From positions 1 through 64,000 of the forward strand of contig NZ_JASDCU010000014.1 of the NCBI RefSeq assembly GCF_030407765.1: a DNA stretch of 64,000 bases. Direction: 5' to 3'. The stretch comes from Microbacterium sp. APC 3901. Its GTDB lineage: Bacteria > Actinomycetota > Actinomycetes > Actinomycetales > Microbacteriaceae. Positions 41,347 through 52,205 of the stretch are shown here, piece after piece. Below the pieces are notes generated by a model. It ran no database searches. It was not told the origin of the DNA and worked only from the letters and a program-made list of their open reading frames with translations. Position 1 is the first letter of the stretch, and each line of letters begins with the position of its first letter. A program made the position numbers and the translations under genes.

Positions 41347-42954
41347 TTACTTCTGTGCGGCTTCGAAGAGGGTGAGGACGTCAGCCGATGAATCGGTGAT
41401 CGTCAGGGAGACGACCGGACGGCCGTGCTCGGCCAGGACGGCGGCATCGCCGGCCGCCTGCGCCTCGATGAGCTGGCCGAACGTGAACGGTCGCTCAGGG
41501 ATCTCGAGATCGACGTCGGTGCGCTCCAGGATCTGCAGGAACACGCCCTGCGCAGGCCCGCCCTTGTGATACTGGCCGGTGGAGTGCAGGAACCGGGGTC
41601 CCCATCCGAACGTGGTCGGCCGACCGGAGTCTGCGGCGACGAGCTCGCGGAGACCCTGCAGCTGCGGGACGTCGAGCCGGTTGACGTAGGCCTGGATCGA
41701 CACGTAGCCGTCTCCCGGCAGTGCGGCCCACAGCGCGTCGAGCACGCCCTCGACGGTTCCGGATGCCGCCAGAGCGGGGTCGGACACACGCACCTCGACG
41801 CCGTTCTCGACGAATGCGGGAGCGGTCGGCGCAGGTCGGGCATCGAGCAGACCTCGCGCAGCGACCTTGGCAGACTCGACGTCCGGCTGATCGAAGGGGT
41901 TGATGCCGAGCAGGTATCCGGCGATCGCGGTCGCGTACTCCCAGACGATGAGCTGTGCACCCAGCGAACCGCTGACGAGGATCTCGCCTTCGTGTCGCTC
42001 GCGCAGGTGGAACTCGTTGGCGTCGTCGACGAGCCGCACGATCTGCAGATCGGACGGCGTCGAGTCGAGCTCGGGCGATACGGGCAGCAGCACGACGGGC
42101 AGGATGCCGGTGCCGTCCTTGCCGGTGGACTCGGCGATGAGCTGCTCGATCCAGTCGGGCAGCCCGTTGATGTGCGTGCCGTCGGTGATCAGGCCCAGCT
42201 TGTCGCGGCGAGGCGACGTGGCGGAGATCGCCGCGGCCAGGCGCAGTGCGGGGTTGTCGGCGGAATCGATCGCGACCTCGAGGAGTGAGGCCTCTGCCTC
42301 GTCGAGCAGCTCATCGATGTCAGCGCCGGCGAGGCCGGTCGGCACGAGCCCGAACGCAGTGAGCGCCGAGTATCGTCCGCCGACGTTGGGGTCGGCGTTG
42401 AACACGCGGTAGCCGGCCTCGCGAGCAGAGACGTCGAGGGGCGAGCCCGGGTCGGTGACCACGATGATGCGCTCGAGCGGATCGATGCCCACGTCGCGGA
42501 ACGCGGCTTCGAACGTGCGTCGCTGCGAGTCGGTCTCGACGGTCGAGCCCGACTTCGACGACACCACGAGCACTGTGCTCTGCAGGCCTTCGTCGAGCGC
42601 GGCGAGCACCTGTCCGGGAGCGGTGGAGTCGAGGATCGTCAGCGGAACGCCGGCGGTCTGCGCGATGACCTCGGGGGCGAGCGACGAGCCGCCCATGCCC
42701 GCGAGCACGACGCGCGTCACACCCTTCGCATGCAGATCGGCGCGCAGCGCGACGATCTCAGCGACCAGAGGGCGTGAGACGGATACCGCCTCGACCCAGC
42801 CGAGGCGGATCGACGCCTCGGACTCGGCTGCCGGGCCCCACAGGGCCGCGTCGCCACCGGTCACTCGCGAGGCGACGAGGTCGTGGACGAGAGCGGGAAC
42901 CGTCTCGTCGATCGCGACCCGAGCCGCGCCAGAGGCGTGGATCGCGAAAGTCAT
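41347..42954 (-). CDS. pgi: glucose-6-phosphate isomerase
   Basis: A 535-residue SIS-fold isomerase interconverting glucose-6-P and fructose-6-P. Recognisable parts are [47 protein letters not shown] and the C-terminal [12 protein letters not shown]. It belongs to the subgroup that in some bacteria is the C-terminal half of a transaldolase-isomerase fusion. Here it is a separate gene coupled to tal by an ATGA overlap. Confidence 0.93.
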   Translation of the reverse strand: MTFAIHASGAARVAIDETVPALVHDLVASRVTGGDAALWGPAAESEASIRLGWVEAVSVSRPLVAEIVALRADLHAKGVTRVVLAGMGGSSLAPEVIAQTAGVPLTILDSTAPGQVLAALDEGLQSTVLVVSSKSGSTVETDSQRRTFEAAFRDVGIDPLERIIVVTDPGSPLDVSAREAGYRVFNADPNVGGRYSALTAFGLVPTGLAGADIDELLDEAEASLLEVAIDSADNPALRLAAAISATSPRRDKLGLITDGTHINGLPDWIEQLIAESTGKDGTGILPVVLLPVSPELDSTPSDLQIVRLVDDANEFHLRERHEGEILVSGSLGAQLIVWEYATAIAGYLLGINPFDQPDVESAKVAARGLLDARPAPTAPAFVENGVEVRVSDPALAASGTVEGVLDALWAALPGDGYVSIQAYVNRLDVPQLQGLRELVAADSGRPTTFGWGPRFLHSTGQYHKGGPAQGVFLQILERTDVDLEIPERPFTFGQLIEAQAAGDAAVLAEHGRPVVSLTITDSSADVLTLFEAAQK

Positions 42955-44063
42955 CGCTGCGCCTCGAGGCCCTCGGCCACCTGCGTCAGCAGATCGTGCC
43001 ACGAGTCGATGAACTTGGCGACGCCCTCGTCTTCGAGCACCTGCGTGACGTCGGTGAAGTCGATCCCGAGAGCGTCGAGGCCGGCGAACACCGCGCGAGC
43101 ATCCTCGTAGCCGCCCGTGATGGTGTCCCCGGTGACGACGCCGTGGTCGAAGGTCGCCTCGAGCGTCTTCTCGGGCATCGTGTTGACGACGTCCTTCGCG
43201 ACGAGCTCGGTGACGTAGAGGGTGTCCGGCAGCGCCGGGTCCTTGACGCCGGTCGACGCCCACAGCGGGCGCTGCGCGTTCGCACCGGCCGCGATGAGGT
43301 CCTGAGCGCGCTTCTCGGCGAACTTCTGCTCGAAGAGCTCGTAGGCGAGACGCGCGTTCGCGAGTCCGGCCTTGCTCTTGAGCGCTTCGGCCTCGTCGGT
43401 GCCGATCGCCGAGAGACGCTTGTCGGTCTCGGTGTCGACGCGCGAGACGAAGAACGACGCGACCGAGTGGATGCTCGACAGGTCGACGTCGGCGCTGTGC
43501 GCGCGCTCGAGTCCGGTCAGATATGCGTCGATGACCTCGGCGTAGCGCTCCAGGCTGAAGATCAGGGTCACGTTGACGCTGATGCCTGCGGCGATCGCCT
43601 CGGTGATCGCGGGCAGGCCGGCCTTCGTCGCGGGGATCTTGACGAGCAGGTTCGGTCGGTCGACCTTGGCCCACAGCTTCTTGGCCTGGTCGACGGTGCC
43701 CTCGGTGTCGTGCGCGAGGTCGGGGGAGACCTCGATCGACACGCGGCCGTCGACGTGGCCCGACTTCTCCCATACGGGGCGGAAGATGTCGAGAGCGGCG
43801 GCGACGTCCTGCGTGGTCGCGGCGAAGACGGCCTCTTCGGCCGTGGCGCCCGATGCGGCGAGTTCGGTGACCTGCGCGTCGTACGACGTGTTGTTCTTGT
43901 CGGTGATCGCGTTGGCGAAGATCGTCGGGTTGGTCGTGACGCCGACGACGTTGCGGGTCTCGATCAGCTCGGCGAGGTTGCCGGAGGAGATGCGGGTGCG
44001 TGACAGGTCGTCGAGCCAGATGCTGACACCGGCTGCGGCGAGGTCTGCGGTGGGGGTGCTCAT
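42951..44063 (-). CDS. tal: transaldolase
   Basis: A 370-residue TIM-barrel transaldolase of the long actinobacterial type. The Schiff-base lysine lies in [21 protein letters not shown] and [13 protein letters not shown] mark the N-terminus and [11 protein letters not shown] the later barrel. The start MSTPTADLA overlaps the tkt stop (ATGA). Confidence 0.96.
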   Translation of the reverse strand: MSTPTADLAAAGVSIWLDDLSRTRISSGNLAELIETRNVVGVTTNPTIFANAITDKNNTSYDAQVTELAASGATAEEAVFAATTQDVAAALDIFRPVWEKSGHVDGRVSIEVSPDLAHDTEGTVDQAKKLWAKVDRPNLLVKIPATKAGLPAITEAIAAGISVNVTLIFSLERYAEVIDAYLTGLERAHSADVDLSSIHSVASFFVSRVDTETDKRLSAIGTDEAEALKSKAGLANARLAYELFEQKFAEKRAQDLIAAGANAQRPLWASTGVKDPALPDTLYVTELVAKDVVNTMPEKTLEATFDHGVVTGDTITGGYEDARAVFAGLDALGIDFTDVTQVLEDEGVAKFIDSWHDLLTQVAEGLEAQR

Positions 44064-46156
44064 GCGTTCTCCTTGATGGTCTCGCGTGCGGCCGCGATGA
44101 CGGCCTCGGTGGTGATGCCGAACTTCTGGAACAGGGTCTTGTAGTCGGCGGAGGCGCCGAAGTGGTCGATGCCGACCGAACGGCCGCGGTCGCCCACGAT
44201 GCCGCGCCAGCTGAGCACCGAACCGGCCTCGACCGAGACGCGGGCGGTGACGGCCTGGGGAAGGACCGACTCGCGGTAGGCCTCGTCCTGCTCGTCGAAC
44301 CACTCGAGCGACGGAGCGGAGACGACGCGCACGTTCACGCCTTCTTCCGCGAGGGCTGCGCGTGCGTCGACCGCGAGCTGCACCTCGGAACCGGTCGCGA
44401 TGATGATCACATCCGGCGTGCCGTTCGGAGCCTCGGCGAGCACGTACGCGCCCTTCGCGACGCCGTCGGTCGAGGCGAAGACATCGCCCTCAGCCGAGCC
44501 CTGTCCGCGCTCGAACACCGGGATGTTCTGACGCGTCAGGGCGATACCGGCGGGACCCTCGTGACGGCGGAGGATCTCGAGCCAGGCGGCCGAGGTCTCG
44601 TTGGCGTCAGCGGGGCGCACCAGGGTGAAGTTCGGGATGGCGCGCAATGTGGCGATCTGCTCGACCGGCTGATGGGTCGGACCGTCTTCGCCGAGGGCCA
44701 CCGAGTCGTGCGTCCAGACGAAGATGCTGGGCACGTTCATCAGCGCGGCCAGACGCACCGGCGGGCGCATGTAGTCGCTGAAGATGAGGAACGTGCCGCC
44801 GAAGGCACGAGTCGGCCCGTGCAGCACGATGCCGTTGATGATCGCGCCCATGGCGTGCTCGCGGATGCCGAAGTGCAGCACACGGCCGTAGGGGTCACCC
44901 GACCACTCGTGGGTCGACCACTCTGCGGGGATGAAGGACTTCGAATCCTTGATCGTGGTGAGGTTCGATTCGGCGAGGTCGGCGGATCCGCCCCAGAGCT
45001 CGGGAAGCTCGGCAGCGAGAGCGTTGATGACCTGGCCGGACGCCGCACGGGTCGATACATCCTTTCCGCTCTCGAAGACGGGGAGAGCGGAGGTGATGTC
45101 CGCGGGCAGTTCCTGGGCCTCGAGGCGATCGAGGAGGGCCTTGCGCTCGGGGTTGGCCGCGGCCCATGCGTCGAACGACTCCTGCCACGCGGAACGCGCC
45201 TCGGCGGCGCGCTCGGCGAGACCACGGGTGTGGGCGATCACATCGTCGGCGATCGCGAAGTGCTCGTCGGCGTCGAATCCGAGGACCTTCTTGGTCGCGG
45301 CGAGCTCGTCGCCGCCCAGGGCGGATCCGTGGATCTTGCCGGAGTTCTGCTTGCCGGGCGACGGCCAGCCGATGATCGTCTTCAGGATGATGAGCGACGG
45401 CTTCGAGGTCTCGCCCTGGGCGGCCTCGATCGCGGCGTGCAGCTCGGCGACGTCTTCGACGTACTCGCCCGTCTTCTTCCAGTCGACGGTCTGCACCTGC
45501 CAGCCATAGGCCTCGTAGCGCTTCGCGACGTCTTCGGTGAAGGCGACGTTGGTGTCGTCCTCGATGGAGATCTGGTTGGAGTCGTAGATCGCGATGAGGT
45601 TGCCGAGCTCCTGGTGGCCGGCGAGCGAGGAGGCCTCGCTGGTCACGCCCTCCTGGAGGTCGCCGTCGCCCGCGATCACGTAGACGAAGTGGTCGAACGG
45701 GCTGGTGCCGGCCTCTGCCTCGGGGTCGAAGAGACCGCGCTCGTAGCGAGCGGCGTAGGCGAAGCCCACCGCGGAGGCGAGTCCCTGGCCGAGCGGGCCG
45801 GTGGTGATCTCGACGCCCTTGGTGTGGCCGTACTCAGGGTGGCCGGGGGTGAGCGAGCCCCAGGTGCGGAGCGCCTTGAGATCGTCGAGCTCGAGGCCGA
45901 AGCCGCCCAGGTACAGCTGCACGTACTGGGTGAGCGAGGAGTGTCCGACCGAGAGGATGAAACGGTCGCGACCGAGCCAGTCGGTGTCGGTCGGGTCGTG
46001 ACGCAGCACCCGCTGGTAGAGGAGATACGCGGCCGGAGCCAGGCTCATCGCGGTGCCGGGGTGGCCGTTGCCGACCTTCTCCACGGCATCCGCAGCCAGT
46101 AGACGCGCGGTGTCCACCGCGCGTCGGTCGATCTCATCCCACTGCAATTCCGACAC
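44060..46156 (-). CDS. tkt: transketolase
   Basis: A 698-residue thiamine diphosphate enzyme of the non-oxidative pentose phosphate pathway. The TPP motif is [14 protein letters not shown], the N-terminal [10 protein letters not shown] is present, and the pyrimidine domain has [11 protein letters not shown] and [17 protein letters not shown]. The start GTG ([10 protein letters not shown]) was preferred to an in-frame TTG because GAAGGG sits 7 nt upstream. It heads the operon tkt-tal-pgi-zwf-opcA-pgl. Confidence 0.96.
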   Translation of the reverse strand: MSELQWDEIDRRAVDTARLLAADAVEKVGNGHPGTAMSLAPAAYLLYQRVLRHDPTDTDWLGRDRFILSVGHSSLTQYVQLYLGGFGLELDDLKALRTWGSLTPGHPEYGHTKGVEITTGPLGQGLASAVGFAYAARYERGLFDPEAEAGTSPFDHFVYVIAGDGDLQEGVTSEASSLAGHQELGNLIAIYDSNQISIEDDTNVAFTEDVAKRYEAYGWQVQTVDWKKTGEYVEDVAELHAAIEAAQGETSKPSLIILKTIIGWPSPGKQNSGKIHGSALGGDELAATKKVLGFDADEHFAIADDVIAHTRGLAERAAEARSAWQESFDAWAAANPERKALLDRLEAQELPADITSALPVFESGKDVSTRAASGQVINALAAELPELWGGSADLAESNLTTIKDSKSFIPAEWSTHEWSGDPYGRVLHFGIREHAMGAIINGIVLHGPTRAFGGTFLIFSDYMRPPVRLAALMNVPSIFVWTHDSVALGEDGPTHQPVEQIATLRAIPNFTLVRPADANETSAAWLEILRRHEGPAGIALTRQNIPVFERGQGSAEGDVFASTDGVAKGAYVLAEAPNGTPDVIIIATGSEVQLAVDARAALAEEGVNVRVVSAPSLEWFDEQDEAYRESVLPQAVTARVSVEAGSVLSWRGIVGDRGRSVGIDHFGASADYKTLFQKFGITTEAVIAAARETIKENA

Positions 46157-46525
46157 TGTGAAGCCCTTCTGCAACTGTTCGAGAGCGCCCGAATTGCACG
46201 ATCGCAGTCCGCAACGCAGAGGAAGGGTTTGTGATGTGCGCTGGGCGCGCGAGTCATTTCAGCATAGCGCCGAGGTCTGACCCATTACCCCCCTTTACAA
46301 CGCTCCACGCTTCCAGTAATTCCATGGATCTCTCGCGGATTCCGCACCTCGGTGGGACCGCGGATCATCGTTCGTGGAACGCGATTCCGTGACGCCCGGG
46401 CGAGGCGTATGCAGGTCATGAAAGCGGGCTCAAGACCCGAGCGCGGGCGAGCCGCTCGCCTCGCGTGCCCTAGACTGGGAAACGCTGTCGTGACGCGTGT
46501 GGAGGAGGCGATCGAGATCTCGACG
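46157..46525. promoter_or_regulatory. divergent intergenic region between tkt and ctaB
   Basis: No convincing gene lies in this stretch of about 370 bases. For tkt, TATGCT on the minus strand (46261-46266) is a fair -10 with a leader of about 100 nt. For ctaB, TAGACT (46471-46476) is a fair -10. A small inverted repeat CGTTC-GTG-GAACG sits at 46369-46381 and could be a protein site. GGAGGAGG at 46501 is 17 nt from the chosen ctaB ATG, too far for normal use. Confidence 0.5.
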
Positions 46526-47431
46526 ATGTCTGATCAGACCGTTGTGAAGAAGTCCATCGGTCGCACCGTGAAGGCGTATGTCGCCCTCACCAAACCGCGC
46601 GTCCTCGAACTGCTGCTGGTGTCGACCGTCCCGGTGATGTTCCTCGCACAGGGCGGTCTGCCCGACCTGTGGCTGGTGCTGGCCACCGTGATCGGAGGAT
46701 CGTTGAGCGCGGGCTCCGCCGCGGCATTCAACATGTATCTCGACCGCGATATCGACGCGCACATGCATCGCACCGAGAACCGTCCGCTCGTGACAGGTGA
46801 GATCACCCCGAGGGGCGCTCTGATCTTCTCGTGGACCCTGGCCGTGGTCTCGACCGTATGGCTGTGGTTCACGACGAACTGGCTGGCGGCGACCCTGTCG
46901 GCCACCGCGATCTTCTTCTACGTCGTGATCTACACGATGATCCTCAAGCGTCGTACCGAACAGAACATCATCTGGGGCGGCATCGCCGGATGCTTCCCCG
47001 TGCTCATCGGCTGGGCCGCGGTCACAGAGTCGCTCGACTGGCCGGCGTTCATCCTCTTCGCGCTCATCTTCCTGTGGACGCCGCCCCACTACTGGCCGCT
47101 GTCGATGAAGTACAAGGACGACTACGAAGACGTCGACGTGCCCATGCTCGGTGTCACCCGCAACGCCTCGCAGGTCGGACTCCAGGTCATTCTGTATGCC
47201 TGGGCCACCGTCGCCTGCTCGCTGCTGCTGATCCCGATCGCGAACATGGGCCTCGTCTACGGCGTCTCCGCCGCCGTGTTCGGCGGCTGGTTCATCTACG
47301 AGTCGCACCGTCTGTACAACCAGGCGGTGCGAGGTAACGAGGCGCGGCCGATGCGAGTCTTCCACGCCTCGATCACCTACTTGACGCTGATCTTCGTGGC
47401 CGTCGCGGTCGACCCGCTGCTGCCGTTCTGA
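46526..47431 (+). CDS. ctaB: protoheme IX farnesyltransferase (heme O synthase)
   Basis: A 301-residue UbiA-family membrane enzyme that farnesylates heme B to heme O for cytochrome oxidase. Motifs are [14 protein letters not shown], the first Asp-rich site [15 protein letters not shown] and the second [14 protein letters not shown], in a nine-helix protein. The ATG giving MSDQTVVKK is used here; a GTG 12 codons upstream ([12 protein letters not shown]) is possible, and the ribosome-site evidence does not decide. Its 3' end overlaps the convergent gene by 55 bases. Confidence 0.94.
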   Translation: MSDQTVVKKSIGRTVKAYVALTKPRVLELLLVSTVPVMFLAQGGLPDLWLVLATVIGGSLSAGSAAAFNMYLDRDIDAHMHRTENRPLVTGEITPRGALIFSWTLAVVSTVWLWFTTNWLAATLSATAIFFYVVIYTMILKRRTEQNIIWGGIAGCFPVLIGWAAVTESLDWPAFILFALIFLWTPPHYWPLSMKYKDDYEDVDVPMLGVTRNASQVGLQVILYAWATVACSLLLIPIANMGLVYGVSAAVFGGWFIYESHRLYNQAVRGNEARPMRVFHASITYLTLIFVAVAVDPLLPF

Positions 47432-47820
47432 GCCTCGTCGTCTTCAGCGATCTGCTCGGCCTGCACGTCGGTCGCGTCGTTCTCGACCGTCGTGGACTCA
47501 TTGTGATCGACGGTGTCTGATCCGGCGTTCCATTCGATCGGCTCGACGACCACGGGGGCGGGGGAGGGCAGAAGCGCCTGCACCGCGCTCAGCGCCACCG
47601 CGACGAGGATTCCGATGACGCCTGCGCCCAGCAGTGCGGCGCCGACGACGACGAGTGACTGCCCGACGTAGACCTCGATGCCGGTGGCGGTGCCGTCGAG
47701 CAGAGTGCTCGTCATGGTGCCGATCTGACCGGCGATGAGCCACCCGCCGACGCCCGCGGAGGCGAGCGAGAGCACGAGGAGGAGCCAGAAGCCGATGCTG
47801 CGTGTCAGTGACTTGTTCAT
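47377..47820 (-). CDS. small two-helix membrane protein with acidic tail, function unknown
   Basis: A 147-residue protein that I do not recognise. Helix 1 is at about residues 10-32 ([21 protein letters not shown]), helix 2 at about 57-85 ([23 protein letters not shown]), then a hydrophilic tail rich in Asp, Glu, Thr and Ser. The end of the tail is encoded within the overlap with ctaB. Position between ctaB and ctaA makes a link to oxidase assembly possible but unproven. A GTG three codons earlier is an alternative start. Confidence 0.65.
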   Translation of the reverse strand: MNKSLTRSIGFWLLLVLSLASAGVGGWLIAGQIGTMTSTLLDGTATGIEVYVGQSLVVVGAALLGAGVIGILVAVALSAVQALLPSPAPVVVEPIEWNAGSDTVDHNESTTVENDATDVQAEQIAEDDEAQNGSSGSTATATKISVK

Positions 47821-47920
47821 GTCGGCCACGTTGCACGACGAACTGATGAGCCTCTGATGCCGCAGCTATGCGTTCACTGTGCCGAGGCTCCGGAGCGCGC
47901 CGACCGATCGGCGTCCTCCG

Positions 47921-49024
47921 TCACTCCTGGGGCGCGACCGGCTTCTTGAGGTGCAGCACGACGACCGTGTACGCCGCGGCCGAGAGCGACGCGAGCACCA
48001 TGTGGATGCCGACGAGCAGGGGCGGGAGGCCCTCACGTGCCTGCCAGATGCCGACACCGACCTGCACGAGGATCGCGATCACGAGCACGAGCAGCCACTT
48101 GCGGGGCTCGAGGCGCAGCACCCACGCGGAGATCGTGAGCGTGGCGACGAGCGCGGCGAGGATGTATCCGGGCCAGGCGTGCACGTGTGCCAGCACGGTG
48201 GCGTCGAACCCGTGACGCAGCACGTCGGCATCACCCGAATGCGGGCCTGAACCGGTGGTGAGCACACCGAAGACGATCGTGACGGCGAGAGCCAGGCCGG
48301 TGACGTGGCTCAGGATCGCGAACCACTTCGGGACCGCGCGCTCCCTCGGGCCCGGCTGCCCGTGCAGACGCACCAGGAACGCCGCGGTGACGCACACCAG
48401 CAGGAGGGAGGACACGTAGTGGAACCCGACGATGAAGGGGTTCAGACCGGTGAGCACGGTGATGCCGCCGACGAGGGCCTGCGCGACCACTCCGAGCAGG
48501 ACGATCCAGGCGAGGACGACGAGATCTCGTCGCTCGGTCGTCAACCGGACCGATCGCACCATCGCTGCGACCACGGCGATCAGCAGGGCGCCCATGGCGA
48601 ACGGCGTCGCGGGAAGCGAGAACAGCGACACCATCACGAAGGTGATGACGGCCGCGACGATGCCGGCAGCCGCGAAACGCAGGGCGGAGAAGACCAGAAA
48701 ACGGCCGCCGACGCGCGCCAGCACGAGCAGCAGCACGGCGAGAGCGATGATGCCGACGACACCCGTCATGACGCGGTTGCCGAACTCGATGATGCCGTGG
48801 ATTCCCTGGTCGGCATAGATCGGCACGAGTGACTCGGGGGTGCAGAGCGGCCACTCCGAGCATCCGAGGCCGGATCCGGTGAGGCGTACTGCGCCTCCGG
48901 TGCCGATGATGATCGTCTGAGCCAGGAAAGACAGCCAGGCGAACACGCGGAGCGCTCGTCCCCAGAGGATCGCAGGCGTCGATGTCGGAGCGATCGCGGG
49001 GGAGGAGATCGTGGGCTGGGGCAT
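47921..49024 (-). CDS. ctaA: heme A synthase (COX15/CtaA)
   Basis: A 367-residue membrane protein with eight helices that oxidises heme O to heme A. Signature parts are GGAVRLTGSGLGCSEWPLC with a paired cysteine, IIEFGNRVMTGVVG, GGITVLTGLNPFIVGFHYVSS and HVHAWPGY, supplying the heme-ligating histidines. The ATG has GGAGAAG closely upstream. With ctaB it supplies heme A to the aa3 oxidase. Confidence 0.94.
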   Translation of the reverse strand: MPQPTISSPAIAPTSTPAILWGRALRVFAWLSFLAQTIIIGTGGAVRLTGSGLGCSEWPLCTPESLVPIYADQGIHGIIEFGNRVMTGVVGIIALAVLLLVLARVGGRFLVFSALRFAAAGIVAAVITFVMVSLFSLPATPFAMGALLIAVVAAMVRSVRLTTERRDLVVLAWIVLLGVVAQALVGGITVLTGLNPFIVGFHYVSSLLLVCVTAAFLVRLHGQPGPRERAVPKWFAILSHVTGLALAVTIVFGVLTTGSGPHSGDADVLRHGFDATVLAHVHAWPGYILAALVATLTISAWVLRLEPRKWLLVLVIAILVQVGVGIWQAREGLPPLLVGIHMVLASLSAAAYTVVVLHLKKPVAPQE

Positions 49025-49092
49025 AAGTCTTCTCCGAACCGCCCGGACACGGCGAGCGGCCCTGTCTTCAGGCGGAACCTGTAGAATCGGAT

Positions 49093-49132
49093 TGTTGTGA
49101 TGAGCGCTTACCGCGCTGAAGCATCACCAACA
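49093..49132. promoter_or_regulatory. long imperfect inverted repeat between ctaA and sufB
   Basis: TGTTGTGATG...CATCACCAACA with an inner AGCGC/GCGCT gives a dyad of 40 bases with one bulge. It follows a TAGAAT hexamer (49082-49087) by 5 bases on the plus strand. It could be an operator or a 5'-leader hairpin for the SUF operon. No sufR gene is adjacent. Confidence 0.4.
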
Positions 49133-49257
49133 GTTTAGGCGCGATGGATGCGCCGGTGATGAGGGCCCACCAACGGCACCCGCTCCCGCAGACTCGACGG
49201 GGATCAGGTGTGTCGGGGCGGATGACACCGTTTTGGGACCTGTGAGGAGAGTGTGTG

Positions 49258-50676
49258 ATGTCGGATGTACTGATCGACCGCCCGGAGCTTGACGGCCTGG
49301 GGGTGTACGAATTCGGATGGCATGACGAAGATGCTGCCGGGGCGATCGCCAAGCGTGGAATCTCCGAAGAGGTGGTACGCGGGATCTCGGCGCTCAAGCA
49401 CGAACCCGAATGGATGCTGAAGACCCGTCTCAAGGGTTACCAGCTCTTCGGACGCAAGCCGATGCCGACGTGGGGTGCAGACCTCAGCGAGATCGACTTC
49501 GACAACATCAAATACTTCGTGCGCTCCACGGAGAAGCAGGCTCAGTCCTGGGAAGACCTCCCCGCGGAGATCCGCGAGACCTACGAACGCCTCGGCATCC
49601 CCGAGGCGGAGCGCCAGCGCCTCGTCGCGGGTGTCGCCGCTCAGTACGAGTCCGAGGTCGTCTACCACCAGATCCGCGAGGACCTGGAGGAGCAGGGCGT
49701 CATCTTCATGGACACCGACACCGCCCTGCGTGAGCACCCCGAGTTCTTCGAGGAGTACTTCGGCTCGGTGATCCCGGCGGGCGACAACAAGTTCGCCGCG
49801 CTGAACACCGCCGTCTGGTCCGGCGGCTCGTTCGTCTACGTCCCCAAGGGCGTGCACGTCGAGATCCCGCTGCAGGCCTACTTCCGCATCAACACCGAGA
49901 ACATGGGCCAGTTCGAGCGGACCCTGATCATCGCCGATGAAGACAGCTACGTCCACTACATCGAGGGCTGCACGGCTCCGATCTACAAGTCGGACTCGCT
50001 GCACTCGGCCGTGGTCGAGATCATCGTGAAGAAGAACGCCCGCGTTCGGTACACGACGATCCAGAACTGGTCGAACAACGTCTACAACCTCGTCACCAAG
50101 CGTGCGGTCGCGCACGAGGGCGCGACGATGGAGTGGGTCGACGGCAACATCGGCTCCAAGGTGACGATGAAGTACCCGTCGATCTACCTGATGGGCGAGC
50201 ATGCCAAGGGTGAGACGCTCTCGGTCGCCTTCGCGGGCCCCGGCCAGCACCAGGACGCCGGCGCGAAGATGATCCACATGGCGCCGTACACCCAGTCGTC
50301 GATCGTCTCGAAGTCGATCGCCCGTGGTGGTGGTCGTGCCGGGTACCGCGGTGAGGTCCGGGTGGACGCCAATGCGCACCACTCGGCGAACACCGTGCGC
50401 TGCGACGCTCTTCTGGTCGACACGAAGTCGCGCTCCGACACATATCCGGCGATCGACATCCGCGTCGACGACGTGCAGCTCGGCCACGAGGCGACTGTCT
50501 CGAAGGTCAGCGAGGAGCAGCTCTTCTACCTGCAGTCTCGCGGCATGCCCGAGGACGAGGCGATGGCGATGATCGTGCGCGGCTTCATCGAGCCGATCGC
50601 GCGGGAACTGCCCATGGAGTACGCGATGGAACTGAACAAGCTCATCGAAATGGGCATGGAAGGATCGGTCGGCTAA
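49258..50676 (+). CDS. sufB: Fe-S cluster assembly protein SufB
   Basis: A 472-residue scaffold subunit of the SufBCD complex on which Fe-S clusters are built. Conserved parts include [24 protein letters not shown] (read in short pieces: VYVPKGV, QAYFRI), IEGCTAPIY and the C-terminal [15 protein letters not shown]. There is no intein, unlike SufB of some actinobacteria. GAGGAG lies upstream of the ATG; a GTG one codon before is an alternative start. First gene of the SUF operon; sufD follows with no gap. Confidence 0.96.
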   Translation: MSDVLIDRPELDGLGVYEFGWHDEDAAGAIAKRGISEEVVRGISALKHEPEWMLKTRLKGYQLFGRKPMPTWGADLSEIDFDNIKYFVRSTEKQAQSWEDLPAEIRETYERLGIPEAERQRLVAGVAAQYESEVVYHQIREDLEEQGVIFMDTDTALREHPEFFEEYFGSVIPAGDNKFAALNTAVWSGGSFVYVPKGVHVEIPLQAYFRINTENMGQFERTLIIADEDSYVHYIEGCTAPIYKSDSLHSAVVEIIVKKNARVRYTTIQNWSNNVYNLVTKRAVAHEGATMEWVDGNIGSKVTMKYPSIYLMGEHAKGETLSVAFAGPGQHQDAGAKMIHMAPYTQSSIVSKSIARGGGRAGYRGEVRVDANAHHSANTVRCDALLVDTKSRSDTYPAIDIRVDDVQLGHEATVSKVSEEQLFYLQSRGMPEDEAMAMIVRGFIEPIARELPMEYAMELNKLIEMGMEGSVG

Positions 50677-51882
50677 ATGGCGGCCTCGACGACAGCGCCC
50701 AGCGAGGCGCAGCACACGAACGCGCACATCGACCCCGCAGCACAGGTCTCGGAAGCCGGATTCGTCCCGGTGCAGACCCGCTCGGAGCGCCCCCACTCGT
50801 TCGACCCCGACGACTTCGGTGCTCCCACCGGGCGCGAGGTCAACTGGAAGCACACCCCGGTCGCCAAGCTCTCGCCTCTCTTCGAGGTCGCCGGCTCGGG
50901 CGACGGCGTGAGCTACTCGTTCGGCTCGGGAGAGCAGTACGTGTCGGCGCCGCTGGCCGCGGGCGATGCGCCGCGCGGAGAGGTCTTCCTCGCGGAGGAC
51001 ATCACCGCCGCGATCGCATGGCAGGGCGCGTCTGAGGCGCTGCACATCCGCATCCCACGTGAAGAAGAGGTCTCTGAGCCCGTCTTCATCGCGATCGACG
51101 GACTCGGCGCAGAACGTCGCGCCGACGCGCACATCGTGATCGAGGCGCTCGAGCACAGCTCCGCCACCGTCGTGCTCCAGCACACGGGCGCTGCGCAGTA
51201 TTCGCAGAACGTCGAGATCATCGTGCGCGACGGAGCGAAGCTCACCGTGATCAGCCTGCAGCAGTGGCAGGACGAGGCCGTGCACACGTCTGCGCACCAG
51301 GCCAGGGTCGACGCGGATGCCACGCTCAAGCACTTCGTCATCAGCTTCGGCGGCGGCGTCGTACGTGTGAACCCCAGCGTGGAGCTCGCCGGCGCAGGCT
51401 CGGAGGGCTACCTCTACGGCCTGTCCTACGCGGACGCGGGGCAGCACCTCGAGAGCCAGGTCTTCCTGCACCACAAGGGGCCCCACACCAAGGGCGACGT
51501 GCTCTACAAGGGTGCTCTCCAGGGCCAGGGCGCGCACAGCGTCTGGATCGGCGACGTGCTGATCGGCGCCGACGCGAACGGCACCGATTCGTACGAGGCC
51601 AACCGCAACCTGGTGCTCACCGAAGGCGCTCGCGCCGACTCGATCCCGAATCTCGAGATCGAGACCGGCGACATCCTCGGAGCGGGCCACGCCAGCGCCA
51701 CCGGTCGTTTCGACGACGAGCAGCTGTTCTACCTGCAGGCCCGAGGCATCAGCGAAGAGGAAGCCCGCCGTCTCGTCGTGCTCGGATTCCTCACCGACAT
51801 CGTCCAGCGTCTGGGGATCCCCGCGCTGGAGGCCGAGCTTCTCGCCGCGATCGAGACGGAGCTCGCCGAGGTGAACGCATGA
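50677..51882 (+). CDS. sufD: Fe-S cluster assembly protein SufD
   Basis: A 401-residue SufB/D-family beta-helix protein that pairs with SufB and SufC. The C-terminal family region has HKGPHTKGDVLYKG, TDSYEANRNLVLTEGA and DDEQLFYLQARGISEEEA. The N-terminus is variable and starts directly after the sufB TAA. The ATGA at its end couples it to the Rieske gene. Confidence 0.95.
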   Translation: MAASTTAPSEAQHTNAHIDPAAQVSEAGFVPVQTRSERPHSFDPDDFGAPTGREVNWKHTPVAKLSPLFEVAGSGDGVSYSFGSGEQYVSAPLAAGDAPRGEVFLAEDITAAIAWQGASEALHIRIPREEEVSEPVFIAIDGLGAERRADAHIVIEALEHSSATVVLQHTGAAQYSQNVEIIVRDGAKLTVISLQQWQDEAVHTSAHQARVDADATLKHFVISFGGGVVRVNPSVELAGAGSEGYLYGLSYADAGQHLESQVFLHHKGPHTKGDVLYKGALQGQGAHSVWIGDVLIGADANGTDSYEANRNLVLTEGARADSIPNLEIETGDILGAGHASATGRFDDEQLFYLQARGISEEEARRLVVLGFLTDIVQRLGIPALEAELLAAIETELAEVNA

Positions 51883-52205
51883 CCGCGGAGCGTGTCTGCG
51901 GTGTGGCCGAACTCGAGCAGGACATGCCACTGCGTGTCGAGCCGAACGGCGTGCCGATCACCGTCATCAAGGATTCCGAAGGCGTGATCCACGCCATCGG
52001 AGACACCTGCACCCACGGTGACATCTCCCTCTCCGAGGGCTTCGTCGAAGGAGAGACGGTGGAATGCTGGGCCCACGGCTCCGCATTCTCGCTGCTCACC
52101 GGCAAGCCCCAGAACCTCCCCGCTTATGAGCCCGTTCCGGTCTACGTCGTCGAGATCGACGGCGACGACGTGCTCATCGACCCGACCGTGACGAAGGAAG
52201 TCTGA
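51879..52205 (+). CDS. Rieske 2Fe-2S ferredoxin-like protein of the SUF operon
   Basis: A 108-residue Rieske-domain protein of the small oxygenase-ferredoxin type. The cluster motifs are CTH in IGDTCTHGDISL and CWAH in VECWAHGSAFSL, giving two Cys and two His ligands. It has no membrane anchor. Its place between sufD and sufC is conserved in actinobacteria; a role as electron donor or test acceptor for cluster assembly is inference. Confidence 0.92.
   Translation: MTAERVCGVAELEQDMPLRVEPNGVPITVIKDSEGVIHAIGDTCTHGDISLSEGFVEGETVECWAHGSAFSLLTGKPQNLPAYEPVPVYVVEIDGDDVLIDPTVTKEV

Noticed and set aside
46490..46526. A GTG start 12 codons upstream for ctaB
   Set aside because: It follows TAGACT at 13 nt rather than 6, and the ATG gives a conventional length. 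I could not decide firmly, so it is kept only as an alternative.
49258..50676. A SufB intein, common in some actinobacteria
   Set aside because: The protein is of normal length and the conserved parts run on without insertion.
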